This document shows, one piece after another, positions 1-7,944 of a stretch of 44,736 nt of DNA (positions are counted from its first letter, which is position 1; the number at the start of each line of letters is the position of its first letter). Source of the DNA: a bacterium (GTDB taxonomy: Bacteria > Bacillota > Clostridia > Lachnospirales > Lachnospiraceae). The translations under genes were made by a program, and so were the position numbers. The stretch spans positions 262,224-306,959 of the forward strand of contig JAMPGX010000002.1 in the NCBI GenBank assembly GCA_023663725.1, given 5' to 3'. The notes below the pieces were generated by a model. It was not told the DNA's origin, did no database searches, and saw only the letters and a program-made list of their open reading frames with translations.

Positions 1-37
1 AAAAACGGGGTGTGGAGATATTTAGGAGGATAGAAGT

Positions 38-190
38 ATTCATGCGTTTGTCGTGTTCCGCTTCATGCCGATATTGACGCAGGAGGAGATTGGTGATACA
101 ATCGAATACAGTGTTCACGGGGATGCTCCGCCGCCTGCTGTGGGGCGTTTCAGTCGTTTTTCAAATGAGGGAAGCATAAAATGTCAGTGA
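38..190 (+). CDS. possible small protein upstream of proB, start uncertain
   Basis: A reading frame without stops encodes about 50 residues of protein-like composition (core FVVFRFMPILTQEEIGDTIE, then a PPP-containing tail) and ends in TGA at 188-190, overlapping the proB start by 10 bases, the overlap expected of a translationally coupled operon gene. There is no ATG in this frame at the right place. A good Shine-Dalgarno AGGAGG (24-29) lies 8 bases before an ATT codon at 38 and before an out-of-frame ATG at 42; a GTG at 53 is in frame. The gene could use a rare start, carry a frameshift, or be the damaged end of a longer gene. I do not recognise the family. Confidence 0.3.
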   Translation: MHAFVVFRFMPILTQEEIGDTIEYSVHGDAPPPAVGRFSRFSNEGSIKCQ

Positions 191-1086
191 TACAGGAAGA
201 TCAGATAATAACGAATCAAACAGTTGGCCGGAAGAGTCTGCGGGACAGACAGAGAATTGTGGTGAAGATTGGCTCCTCCTCCCTACAGCACGAACAGACG
301 GGGGAGTTGGATTATGTACGGCTGGAAAAACTGGTGAGAGAGCTGTGTGATATCCGCAATCAGGGCAAGGATGTGATTCTGGTGACTTCAGGCGCCATCT
401 CTGCAGGTAAAAAGGCGGTGGGTATCAAAAATATCACCGGAGAAAACGAGATGCAGCAGATGGCGGTCAAACAAGCCTGCGCTGCCGTGGGGCAGGCCCG
501 ACTGATGATGATCTATCAAAAGCTTTTTGCAGAGTACAATCAAGTCGCCGCTCAGATTCTAATGACCAAGAACACAATCGTGGACGACTTAAACCGCTTT
601 AACGCTCATAATACCTTCTCTCAGCTACTGCAGATGGGGGTCATCCCCATTGTCAACGAGAATGACACCGTGGCCACCTATGAGATCGAGATCGGCGACA
701 ATGACACCCTCTCGGCCATTGTAGCAACCCTGGTGGACGCTGATCTGTTGATCCTGCTCTCTGATATAGACGGACTGTACACGGACGATCCCCGGCGTAA
801 TCCCCAGGCGGCATTCATTTCTCAGGTGGAGGAGTTGACGGAGGAGCTGTTGGCCATGGGGAAAGGCAGCACTGGCAGCAATGTGGGTACCGGTGGTATG
901 AACACCAAGCTACAGGCTGCTCGTATTGCTACCAGCTCCGGTGTAGATATGGTGATTGCCAACAGCCAGGATATCGGAGTACTACACCGGATATTAGACG
1001 GCAGAGAGGTGGGTACCCTGTTTGTGGCTCATGCAGATGAACATTTTGACCTGCCGGAATTCGTGAGTCATCTACACAGGCAATAG
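181..1086 (+). CDS. proB: glutamate 5-kinase (ProB)
   Basis: Phosphorylates glutamate to gamma-glutamyl phosphate, the first step of proline synthesis in the cytoplasm; ProA, encoded 0.9 kb downstream, uses the product. The amino-acid kinase fold begins at about residue 26 with RIVVKIGSSSL; later come the LVTSGAISAG, NENDTVA, DNDTLSAIVA and LLILLSDIDGLYTDDP motifs and the glycine-rich GTGGMNTKLQAA. At 301 residues it lacks the C-terminal PUA domain found in the roughly 370-residue enzymes, which is normal for many Firmicutes. The N-terminus is some 20 residues longer than usual. The start is ATG 181 with a modest GAGGGA upstream; no better ATG precedes the kinase core. Confidence 0.95.
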   Translation: MSVIQEDQIITNQTVGRKSLRDRQRIVVKIGSSSLQHEQTGELDYVRLEKLVRELCDIRNQGKDVILVTSGAISAGKKAVGIKNITGENEMQQMAVKQACAAVGQARLMMIYQKLFAEYNQVAAQILMTKNTIVDDLNRFNAHNTFSQLLQMGVIPIVNENDTVATYEIEIGDNDTLSAIVATLVDADLLILLSDIDGLYTDDPRRNPQAAFISQVEELTEELLAMGKGSTGSNVGTGGMNTKLQAARIATSSGVDMVIANSQDIGVLHRILDGREVGTLFVAHADEHFDLPEFVSHLHRQ

Positions 1087-1123
1087 CGGACCTGACGGTA
1101 TATCTGAGCATAAGGAGATTTAC

Positions 1124-1348
1124 ATGGACGAGAGAACTATGGAGCAGAAGATCGCCAGGATCAATGAACTCTATCATAAATCCCAGGCGGAGGGACTGAC
1201 AGCGGAAGAAAAGGCTGAGCAAGCCAATCTCAGACAGGAATATGTGGCCAGTGTGCGGGCCAATCTTCGGGGGCAGCTGGACAGTATCACCATACAGAGG
1301 GAGGACGGTACCCTGGAGAATCTGGGAGAGAAATATGGGCGAAAATAA
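1124..1348 (+). CDS. DUF896 family protein (YnzC-like)
   Basis: A 74-residue protein matching the DUF896 family of small helical-hairpin proteins of Firmicutes: charged N-terminal helix with ARINELYHKSQAEGLTAEE, then LRQEYVASVRANLRGQLDSI and a short tail. Biochemical function is unknown; B. subtilis YnzC is the family prototype. AAGGAG at 1111-1116 lies 7 bases before the ATG. Its 3' end overlaps the start of the formyl-THF cyclo-ligase by 14 bases, so the two are probably co-translated in the proB-proA operon. Confidence 0.85.
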   Translation: MDERTMEQKIARINELYHKSQAEGLTAEEKAEQANLRQEYVASVRANLRGQLDSITIQREDGTLENLGEKYGRK

Positions 1349-1940
1349 GACGGAGGAGAAAAGGCGTATTCGTCGGGAAATGCTGAGTCGCAGGGATGCT
1401 CTCACCGCCCAGCAGCTCAGTCGGGCCACCTGCCTGATCACAGAGCGGCTGTTGGGACATCAGTGGTTTTACCAGGCTCAGAGCCTACTGTGCTATGTCA
1501 GCTATGGCAGCGAGCTTAACACATGGGAGCTGATACAGGAGGCGCTTCGACTGGGCAAGCAGGTATATGTGCCCAGGGTGGAAGTCCGTCCCTATATGAA
1601 CTTTCATAGGATCTATTCGATGCAGGAGCTGCGGCCTGGATTTCATGGCATTATGGAACCTCCTGAGACGGCCTGTATTTATAGAGGGGAACGGGATGAA
1701 CGCACGCTGATGCTGATGCCAGGGGTGGCTTTTGATTCATATGGCGTCCGTCTGGGCTATGGCGGCGGTTATTATGACCGATATCTGGCCGCGCATCCAC
1801 AGTTCCAGTCCCGAGGCGATAGCCGAAGCTTAGGGTGCGATGCATATACCATTGCCATAGGCCACTGTTGCCAGCTGACGGATGAGGCGTTGCCTGTGGA
1901 GGATACAGACTATAAACCCTGTCAGGTAATACTGGTATAA
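1335..1940 (+). CDS. 5-formyltetrahydrofolate cyclo-ligase family protein
   Basis: Predicted to convert 5-formyl-THF to 5,10-methenyl-THF with ATP, salvaging a storage/inhibitory folate. The 201-residue product has the family features in order: basic N-terminal helix EEKRRIRREMLSRRDAL, the SYGSELNT strand region, GIMEPPE, and the C-terminal signature MPGVAFDSYGVRLGYGGGYYDRYL followed by AIGHCCQL and DYKP. I place the start at ATG 1335, inside the end of the DUF896 gene, because the frame upstream of it (from 1242) is merely the other frame of that gene. A GGGAGAG sequence precedes the start. Confidence 0.9.
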   Translation: MGENKTEEKRRIRREMLSRRDALTAQQLSRATCLITERLLGHQWFYQAQSLLCYVSYGSELNTWELIQEALRLGKQVYVPRVEVRPYMNFHRIYSMQELRPGFHGIMEPPETACIYRGERDERTLMLMPGVAFDSYGVRLGYGGGYYDRYLAAHPQFQSRGDSRSLGCDAYTIAIGHCCQLTDEALPVEDTDYKPCQVILV

Positions 1941-2015
1941 ATGGCCTGATGAAGGCATGCCCTGAAGGTGGCATACCGATCAGCGCGATTATCTCACAGA
2001 AAAAAGAGGTGCAGG

Positions 2016-3260
2016 ATGGAATTAATGGAGATGGGTAAGAGGGCGGTTGAAGCGAAGTATCAGCTTCAGCAGCTACATAGGGATGAGAAGGATCAGGCCT
2101 TGGAACATGCGGCACAGGCGTTAAAAGAGCACGCGGATGAGCTTCTCGAGGCCAATGCGAGGGATGTGCAGAGGGGCAGGGACAATGGAATGCATCAGGG
2201 CTTGCTTGACCGTCTGCGGCTGGATCAGGGAAGAATAGAGGCCATGGCTGAGGGACTCAGACAGGTGGCTGCTCTGCCGGACCCGGTAGGAGAATGCCTG
2301 GAGAGCTTTGAACGTCCTAATGGTCTGCATATCGAGAAACGCCGCGTCCCTCTGGGCGTCATCGGCATTATCTACGAGTCCAGGCCCAATGTGACGGCGG
2401 ATGCTTTCGCTCTGTGCTTCAAGGCGGGCAACGCCGTGATTCTGAAGGGGGGAAGTGACGCCCTCGTCTCCAATATCGCGATCACCAAAGTACTGCAGAA
2501 CGCGCTGGCAGACTGCGGGATATCTGCTTATGCCCTCCAGCTGATCACAGACACAGACAGGGCTGTCACCGCCTCCTTTATGCGCATGAAGGAATATGTG
2601 GATGTGTTGATTCCCAGAGGAGGGGCAGGTCTGATCCGCACGGTGGTGGAAAACAGCACCATTCCCGTGATAGAGACCGGTACAGGCAATTGCCATATCT
2701 ATGTGGATCAGGATGCTGATCTGGATATGGCGATTCCTATCATCATCAACGCTAAGACCCAGAGGATCGGTGTCTGCAATGCCTGCGAGTCTCTGGTGAT
2801 ACATGAGGGGGTGCGTGAGGCGCTTCTTCCACGGCTGAGGGAAGCGCTTTTGGAGAAAAAGGTAGAGATTCGGGGGGATGAGAGGATATGTGCCATCATT
2901 TCCGAAGCCATTCCCGCTACGGAGGAGGACTATGGGAAGGAGTATCTTGACTATATCCTATCCATGAAGGTAGTGGACTCTCTGGAGGACGCGGTGTGCC
3001 ATATCAATCGTTACAGCACGCATCACTCTGAGAGTATTATCACTGGGAATGCGGAAGCCGCAAAATATTTTCTGGACAGAGTAGATGCCGCCTGTGTCTA
3101 TGTGAATGCCTCCACCCGCTTCACGGATGGTTTCGAGTTTGGTTATGGCGCGGAGATTGGCATCAGCACTCAGAAGCTTCATGCCAGAGGGCCTATGGGA
3201 CTTAAGGAGCTGACCAGCTATAAATATCAAATTACTGGTAATGGTCAGATCAGAAAATAA
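2016..3260 (+). CDS. proA: gamma-glutamyl phosphate reductase (ProA)
   Basis: NADPH-dependent reduction of gamma-glutamyl phosphate to glutamate semialdehyde, step two of proline synthesis. The aldehyde-dehydrogenase fold is clear: [35 protein letters not shown], the catalytic cysteine in [11 protein letters not shown], and the C-terminal [28 protein letters not shown] signature. From ATG 2016 the length is 414 residues, the usual size; AGAGGT lies 5 bases before it. The frame is open 16 codons further upstream, but that extension is not ProA-like. proC is not in the window. Confidence 0.95.
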   Translation: MELMEMGKRAVEAKYQLQQLHRDEKDQALEHAAQALKEHADELLEANARDVQRGRDNGMHQGLLDRLRLDQGRIEAMAEGLRQVAALPDPVGECLESFERPNGLHIEKRRVPLGVIGIIYESRPNVTADAFALCFKAGNAVILKGGSDALVSNIAITKVLQNALADCGISAYALQLITDTDRAVTASFMRMKEYVDVLIPRGGAGLIRTVVENSTIPVIETGTGNCHIYVDQDADLDMAIPIIINAKTQRIGVCNACESLVIHEGVREALLPRLREALLEKKVEIRGDERICAIISEAIPATEEDYGKEYLDYILSMKVVDSLEDAVCHINRYSTHHSESIITGNAEAAKYFLDRVDAACVYVNASTRFTDGFEFGYGAEIGISTQKLHARGPMGLKELTSYKYQITGNGQIRK

Positions 3261-3320
3261 ATTTCGCACGAATTTTTCTTTATCGTGCAGATATTTGTCT
3301 GGCAAATGACAGTCCTGTTG

Positions 3321-3329
3321 TGGTATGAT
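3321..3329 (+). promoter_or_regulatory. extended -10 promoter for the flotillin gene
   Basis: TGGTATGAT provides a TGn extended -10 with a 5/6 TATGAT hexamer 70 bases before the flotillin ATG; no good -35 lies 17 bases upstream. A 6-bp stem (GCACGA at 3266-3271 with TCGTGC at 3283-3288) between the proA stop and this site could end the proA transcript, although no T-run follows it. Confidence 0.45.
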
Positions 3330-3398
3330 CAATACATAAACAACACAACAAGAGAACCTCTACGGTGCGGAGCCGTGGAAAGATGAAAGGAGAGAGTT

Positions 3399-4871
3399 AT
3401 GCCTATTAATTTAAGTGTACTGATTCCCATCATTGTAATTGCATTGCTGATCGTGATTGTCTTTCTGACAGGCTATGTCAAAGCCTCACCGGACACGGCG
3501 CTGATTATTTCCGGTATGCGCAGGAAGCCCAAGGTGCTGATCGGTAAGGCAGGTGTGAAGATTCCCTTTCTGGAGAGAAAGGATGAGCTGAACCTGCAGC
3601 TGATTCCCATTGATGTAAAGACGTCCACGGCAGTTCCCACAGCGGACTATATCAATATTCGGGTAGACGCCACAGTCAATGTGAAGATCAGCGACAATGA
3701 AGACCGTCTGAAGCTGGCCGCCCAGAACTTCCTGAACAAGAAACCGGACTATATCGGCGGTGTGGCGAGAGAGGTGCTGGAGGGCAATGTCCGTGAGATC
3801 GTCGGCAAGATGGCTCTGGAGGAGATGGTCAGCGACCGCCAGAAATTCGCGGTGCTGGTCAAGGAGAACGCCGAACCCGACCTGGCTGCCATGGGTCTGG
3901 ACATCATCAGCTTCAATGTACAGAACTTTGTGGACAACAACAGCGTGATCGAGAATCTGGGTGTGGATAATATAGTCAAGATACAGAAGAATGCCGCCAT
4001 CTCCAGAGCAGAGAGCGAGAAGGAGATCGCCAAAGCCCAGGCCAACGCCAAGAGAGAGGCCAATGAAGCGGAGGTCAACGCGGAATCGGAGATCGCCATC
4101 AAGCAGAATGAGCTGGCGATCAAGAAGGCCGAGCTGAAAAAGGAATCCGACGTCAAGAAGGCGGAGGCGGACGCCGCCTACAAGATTCAGGAGGAGGAAC
4201 AGCGTAAGACGGTGGAGATCACCACAGCCAACGCCAATATCGCCAAGCAGGAGAAGGAGATTCTGCTGAAGCAGAAGGAGGTGGAAGTGACTGAGCAGAC
4301 ATTGGAGGCTCAGGTTAAGAAAAAGGCGGAGGCGGATAAGTTCGCCAAACAGCAACAGGCAGATGCTCAGCTCTATGAACGGCAGAGAGAGGCCGAGGCT
4401 CGCAAGTTCGAAACGGAGAAGGAGGCCGAGGCTATGAAGGCTCAGGCCGAAGCCCAGAAATATAAGATGGAGCAGGAGGCCGAGGGTATCCGCACCAAGG
4501 GTCTGGCTGAAGCGGAAGCCATTCGCGCGAAATCTGTGGCGGAGGCCGAGGGTATCGAGAAGAAGGCGGAGGCCATGGCCAAGATGGGTGAGGCAGCTGT
4601 GTTAGAGATGTACTTCAAGGCTCTGCCAGAAGTTGTGAGGAATGCCGCCGCTCCGTTGGAGAAGGTCGAGAAGATTACAATGTACGGCGACGGCAACAAC
4701 GCCAAGCTGACCAGAGATATCATCAATACCGTAAACCAGATTACAGATGGTCTGAAGGACTCCACAGGTGTGGATCTGACAGCTGTACTGTCAGGCTTCC
4801 TGGCGGGCAAGGTGGCCAGCGATAAGAATCCTGTACAGGTAAACCTGGTGACAGGGGAAGATAAGAAATAG
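3399..4871 (+). CDS. floT: flotillin-family SPFH membrane protein (FloT-like)
   Basis: A scaffold protein of functional membrane microdomains. Residues 8-28 form a hydrophobic membrane hairpin/anchor (IPIIVIALLIVIVFLTGYV); the SPFH/PHB domain follows (KASPDTALIISGMRRKPKVLIGKAGVKIPFLE to about residue 190), then a long Ala/Glu/Lys-rich coiled coil (about 200-400) full of flotillin-type AEAE/EAE repeats, and a C-terminal part with AAVLEMYFKALPEVVRNAAAPLEKVEKIT. At 490 residues it matches the long FloT (YuaG) class rather than the short FloA class. AAAGGAGAG precedes the ATG. It appears to be transcribed alone or with pepT. Confidence 0.9.
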   Translation: MPINLSVLIPIIVIALLIVIVFLTGYVKASPDTALIISGMRRKPKVLIGKAGVKIPFLERKDELNLQLIPIDVKTSTAVPTADYINIRVDATVNVKISDNEDRLKLAAQNFLNKKPDYIGGVAREVLEGNVREIVGKMALEEMVSDRQKFAVLVKENAEPDLAAMGLDIISFNVQNFVDNNSVIENLGVDNIVKIQKNAAISRAESEKEIAKAQANAKREANEAEVNAESEIAIKQNELAIKKAELKKESDVKKAEADAAYKIQEEEQRKTVEITTANANIAKQEKEILLKQKEVEVTEQTLEAQVKKKAEADKFAKQQQADAQLYERQREAEARKFETEKEAEAMKAQAEAQKYKMEQEAEGIRTKGLAEAEAIRAKSVAEAEGIEKKAEAMAKMGEAAVLEMYFKALPEVVRNAAAPLEKVEKITMYGDGNNAKLTRDIINTVNQITDGLKDSTGVDLTAVLSGFLAGKVASDKNPVQVNLVTGEDKK

Positions 4872-4890
4872 GAGTTCTGAGTTTAGAACA

Positions 4891-4918
4891 GGGCGCTGGC
4901 CTGACAGGGGCGGCGCCC
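4891..4918 (+). terminator. hairpin after the flotillin gene
   Basis: GGGCGC (4891-4896) can pair with GCGCCC (4913-4918) across a 16-base loop, 20 bases after the flotillin stop. The downstream bases TTGTG are a poor U-tract, so termination is only possible. Confidence 0.35.
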
Positions 4919-4925
4919 TTGTGCA

Positions 4926-5040
4926 ATAACGGACGAGATTACCTTTGGGCCGGAGAAGATTATCGTTGTCAACGGGGTACAGTACGAAGTCTATGGAGAA
5001 TCGTTAGCGGGGCAGTTTAAAGAATTGATGAAAGCAAGGA
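4926..5040 (+). pseudogene. protein-like remnant between flotillin and pepT
   Basis: Between the flotillin stop and pepT one frame reads ITDEITFGPEKIIVVNGVQY followed by [18 protein letters not shown], which looks like genuine coding sequence. It has no ATG, GTG or TTG start after the upstream stop (TGA 4902) and no stop before it runs into the pepT coding region. It is therefore either the decayed end of a small gene or a protein with an unusual AUA/AUU start. I do not recognise the family. Confidence 0.25.
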
Positions 5041-5049
5041 GGTATTGCC

Positions 5050-6276
5050 ATGAAAAGTGTAACAGACCGTTTTTTGCAATATGTGCAGATCGATACCTGT
5101 TCAGACGAGGAGAGCGGCACTCATCCCAGCACGGTGAAACAGCATGATCTGGCTGAACTGCTGGCCCGTGAGCTGGAGGAGATGGGAGCGACGGAGATCA
5201 CCTATGACAGAGAGCATTGTTATGTGTATGCCACCGTCCCTGCCAGCGCAGGGTATGAGAACCGTCCCGTGTTGGGCTTTATCGCCCATATGGACACCTC
5301 TCCGGCTATGAGTGGCACGGGTGTAAAGCCTCGCATTGTCAGGGATTATGATGGGCGGGACATCGTGTTAAACAGCGAGCTGGGAATTGTGCTGCGGACG
5401 GTGGATTTCCCAGAGATATGCGACTATCAGGGGCAGGACCTCATTGTGACGGACGGCACCACCCTGCTGGGGGCGGATGACAAGGCTGGCGTGGCGGAGA
5501 TCATGGTCATGGCGGAATATTTTCTGACCCATCCTGACGAGCCCCACGGCAAGATACGCATCGGTTTTACACCCGACGAGGAGATCGGGGAGGGGCCGGA
5601 ATTCTTTGATGTGGCGTTGTTTGGAGCGCAGGTCGCTTACACGGTGGACGGAGGGCCGCTGGGAGAACTGGAGTATGAGAACTTCAATGCCGCCGGAGCA
5701 AAGCTGTTTGTGCATGGCTGCAGTGTGCATCCCGGAACAGCCAAGGGCAAAATGAAGAACGCGATCCTGATCGCTCAGGAATTCCAGAGTATGCTGCCTG
5801 TCTTTGACAACCCCATGTATACGGAGCGGTATGAGGGCTTTTATCATCTGGACAGTATTCAGGGCAATGTGGAGACGGTGCGTGCTGACTATATCATACG
5901 CGATCACGACAGGACACGGTTTGAGGAAAAGAAAAACTATTTCCTGGCCGCCGTGCAGCTTCTCAACAGAAAGTACGGCGAGGGTACGGTCACAGTGGAC
6001 ATGAAGGACTCCTATTACAATATGCGGGAGATCATGGAAGAGCATATGGACCTGATCGACAGGGCGGTGGAAGCCATGGAGGAGCAGGGGATTACACCGA
6101 TCATTACGCCGATACGGGGCGGTACAGACGGAGCCAGACTGTCATTCATGGGATTGCCCTGTCCCAATATCTGTACTGGCGGTGAGAATTGCCATGGCAA
6201 ATATGAGTATATCAGCATACAGTCCATGGAGCAGGTAGCAAAACTGCTGACAGGACTGGTTAAGAAGTTTATATAG
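5050..6276 (+). CDS. pepT: peptidase T (tripeptide aminopeptidase)
   Basis: A cytoplasmic M20-family zinc aminopeptidase that removes the N-terminal residue of tripeptides. At 408 residues it is full length. Motifs: first metal histidine at H80 in [10 protein letters not shown], bridging aspartate in [13 protein letters not shown], catalytic glutamates in [15 protein letters not shown], the dimerisation-domain histidine in [12 protein letters not shown], and [21 protein letters not shown] with a late [10 protein letters not shown] histidine. AAGGAGG at 5036-5042 lies 7 bases before ATG 5050. Confidence 0.96.
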   Translation: MKSVTDRFLQYVQIDTCSDEESGTHPSTVKQHDLAELLARELEEMGATEITYDREHCYVYATVPASAGYENRPVLGFIAHMDTSPAMSGTGVKPRIVRDYDGRDIVLNSELGIVLRTVDFPEICDYQGQDLIVTDGTTLLGADDKAGVAEIMVMAEYFLTHPDEPHGKIRIGFTPDEEIGEGPEFFDVALFGAQVAYTVDGGPLGELEYENFNAAGAKLFVHGCSVHPGTAKGKMKNAILIAQEFQSMLPVFDNPMYTERYEGFYHLDSIQGNVETVRADYIIRDHDRTRFEEKKNYFLAAVQLLNRKYGEGTVTVDMKDSYYNMREIMEEHMDLIDRAVEAMEEQGITPIITPIRGGTDGARLSFMGLPCPNICTGGENCHGKYEYISIQSMEQVAKLLTGLVKKFI

Positions 6277-6447
6277 GCTTCAAAATATAGTGACTGTATT
6301 GGTCAATAAGAATGACTAAAATAGTCAATAAGGGATGTGCCAGAAAAAGGGGCTGCATATAGTTATTCTGTGTTCTTCTTTCGTATGAAGTGAAGAAAAT
6401 AAAACAAACGAGTACCCCTGACAGGTAAGAGAGAAAGGCAAGGGAAA
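6277..6447. other. intergenic region with a 9-bp direct repeat
   Basis: GTCAATAAG occurs twice (6302-6310 and 6324-6332), 22 bp apart, and GACT/AGTC forms a small inverted repeat between them. This spacing of two helical turns could suit a regulator-binding site before miaB, but no convincing -35/-10 pair is visible. Confidence 0.25.
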
Positions 6448-7944
6448 ATGTGCAAGGAAGCTTCGCAGCATAGGGAAATTGATTTAGATCAGATAGATAT
6501 TCATGCAGAGCCGCCGACAGAGGAACCGGCAAGGCAGTACTACTTTATGGCAAGGTGTCGGGAGTGGGTGCGGGAGTTTAAGCAAAAAAACGGACGCGGC
6601 CCGACTTGCTGCGTAACTACTTTCGGGTGTCAGATGAACGCCAGAGACTCGGAGAAGCTGGCGGGTATCCTGTGTCTGGTGGGGTATGAGATCGTGGAGG
6701 ACGAGCGGGCGGATCTCGTCATTTTTAACACCTGTACGGTTCGGGACAATGCCAACCAGCGGGTCTATGGTCGTCTGGGAGAGCTGAAAAATTATAAGAA
6801 GCACAATCCGGCCATGAAGATCGCACTCTGCGGCTGTATGATGCAGGAGCCGGCAGTGATCGAGAAGCTGCGGACCAGCTATCGCTTTGTGGATCTGGTC
6901 TTTGGAACGCACAATATTTTCAAGTTTGCGGAGCTGCTCTACAGGGTGTTCGAGGAGTCAGGTATGGTCGTTGATATATGGGAGGATACGGATAAGATCG
7001 TGGAGAATCTCCCAGTGGAGCGGAAATACCCTTTCAAGTCCGGCGTCAACATTATGTTTGGCTGCAACAATTTCTGTAGCTATTGCATTGTCCCCTATGT
7101 GCGGGGAAGGGAGCGCAGTCGGGAGCCGGAGGATATTCTGCGGGAGATAAGGAGGCTGGTCGCCGAGGGCGTAGTGGAGGTCATGTTGCTGGGGCAGAAT
7201 GTAAACTCCTATGGAAAGAATCTCAAAAATCCCATGACCTTCGCGCAGCTTTTGCGGGAGGTCGAGCAGATAGAAGGTCTGGAGCGAATTCGCTTTATGA
7301 CCTCCCATCCCAAGGATTTGTCGGAGGAACTGATACAGGTGATGAAGGAATCGAAAAAGATTTGTCGCCATCTGCATCTGCCGCTTCAATCCGGCTCCAC
7401 TCGAATCCTGCAGCAGATGAACCGCCGGTATACCAAGGAGCAATATCTTGCCCTGGCACAGAGGCTTCGCAGAGAGATACCGGATATCGCCATCACCACA
7501 GATATCATCGTCGGATTTCCGGGGGAGACAGCGGAGGATGTGGAGGAGACGATAGATGTGATCCGCAGGGTAAAATATGACAATGCCTTTACCTTCATCT
7601 ACTCCAAGCGCACCGGAACTCCCGCTGCGGCCATGGAAAATCAGGTGCCGCCGGAACAGGTCAGGGAGGGATTTGACCGTGTGCTCAGGGTGGTGCAGGA
7701 TACCGCCAGAGAGCAGGTCGCCAGATACCAGGGGCAGATAGCGGAGGTGCTGGTGGAGGAGGTCAATGATCATGATGAAAGCCTGCTGACAGGTCGTATG
7801 TCCAACAACACACTGGTGCATTTCCCAGGTACACCAGAGCTGATCGGCCAGCTTGTGAAGGTTTCATTGGATGAATGTCAGGGATTTTATTATCTGGGAC
7901 ATGTTCTGGAATATAGTTATTTTGAGGGAGGAATACAGGAATAA
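6448..7944 (+). CDS. miaB: tRNA-2-methylthio-N6-dimethylallyladenosine synthase (MiaB)
   Basis: Radical-SAM methylthiotransferase that adds the 2-methylthio group to i6A37 of tRNAs; the i6A substrate is made by MiaA, encoded at 28935. Three N-terminal cysteines that hold the second 4Fe-4S cluster are in TFGCQMNA, FNTCTVRDNA and LCGCMMQEP; the radical-SAM CxxxCxxC is in MFGCNNFCSYCIVPYVRG. LPLQSGSTRILQQMNRRYT and TTDIIVGFPGET are further family motifs, and the last 70 residues form a TRAM domain. At 498 residues it is long because of an N-terminal extension of about 50 residues before the methylthiotransferase domain, seen in many clostridial MiaB proteins. The RBS is weak. Confidence 0.95.
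   Translation: MCKEASQHREIDLDQIDIHAEPPTEEPARQYYFMARCREWVREFKQKNGRGPTCCVTTFGCQMNARDSEKLAGILCLVGYEIVEDERADLVIFNTCTVRDNANQRVYGRLGELKNYKKHNPAMKIALCGCMMQEPAVIEKLRTSYRFVDLVFGTHNIFKFAELLYRVFEESGMVVDIWEDTDKIVENLPVERKYPFKSGVNIMFGCNNFCSYCIVPYVRGRERSREPEDILREIRRLVAEGVVEVMLLGQNVNSYGKNLKNPMTFAQLLREVEQIEGLERIRFMTSHPKDLSEELIQVMKESKKICRHLHLPLQSGSTRILQQMNRRYTKEQYLALAQRLRREIPDIAITTDIIVGFPGETAEDVEETIDVIRRVKYDNAFTFIYSKRTGTPAAAMENQVPPEQVREGFDRVLRVVQDTAREQVARYQGQIAEVLVEEVNDHDESLLTGRMSNNTLVHFPGTPELIGQLVKVSLDECQGFYYLGHVLEYSYFEGGIQE

Noticed and set aside
3486-4355. Minus-strand frame opposite the flotillin coiled coil, Leu-rich and membrane-like
   Set aside because: The hydrophobic look is the complement of the Lys/Glu/Ala codons of the coiled coil; no independent signals.
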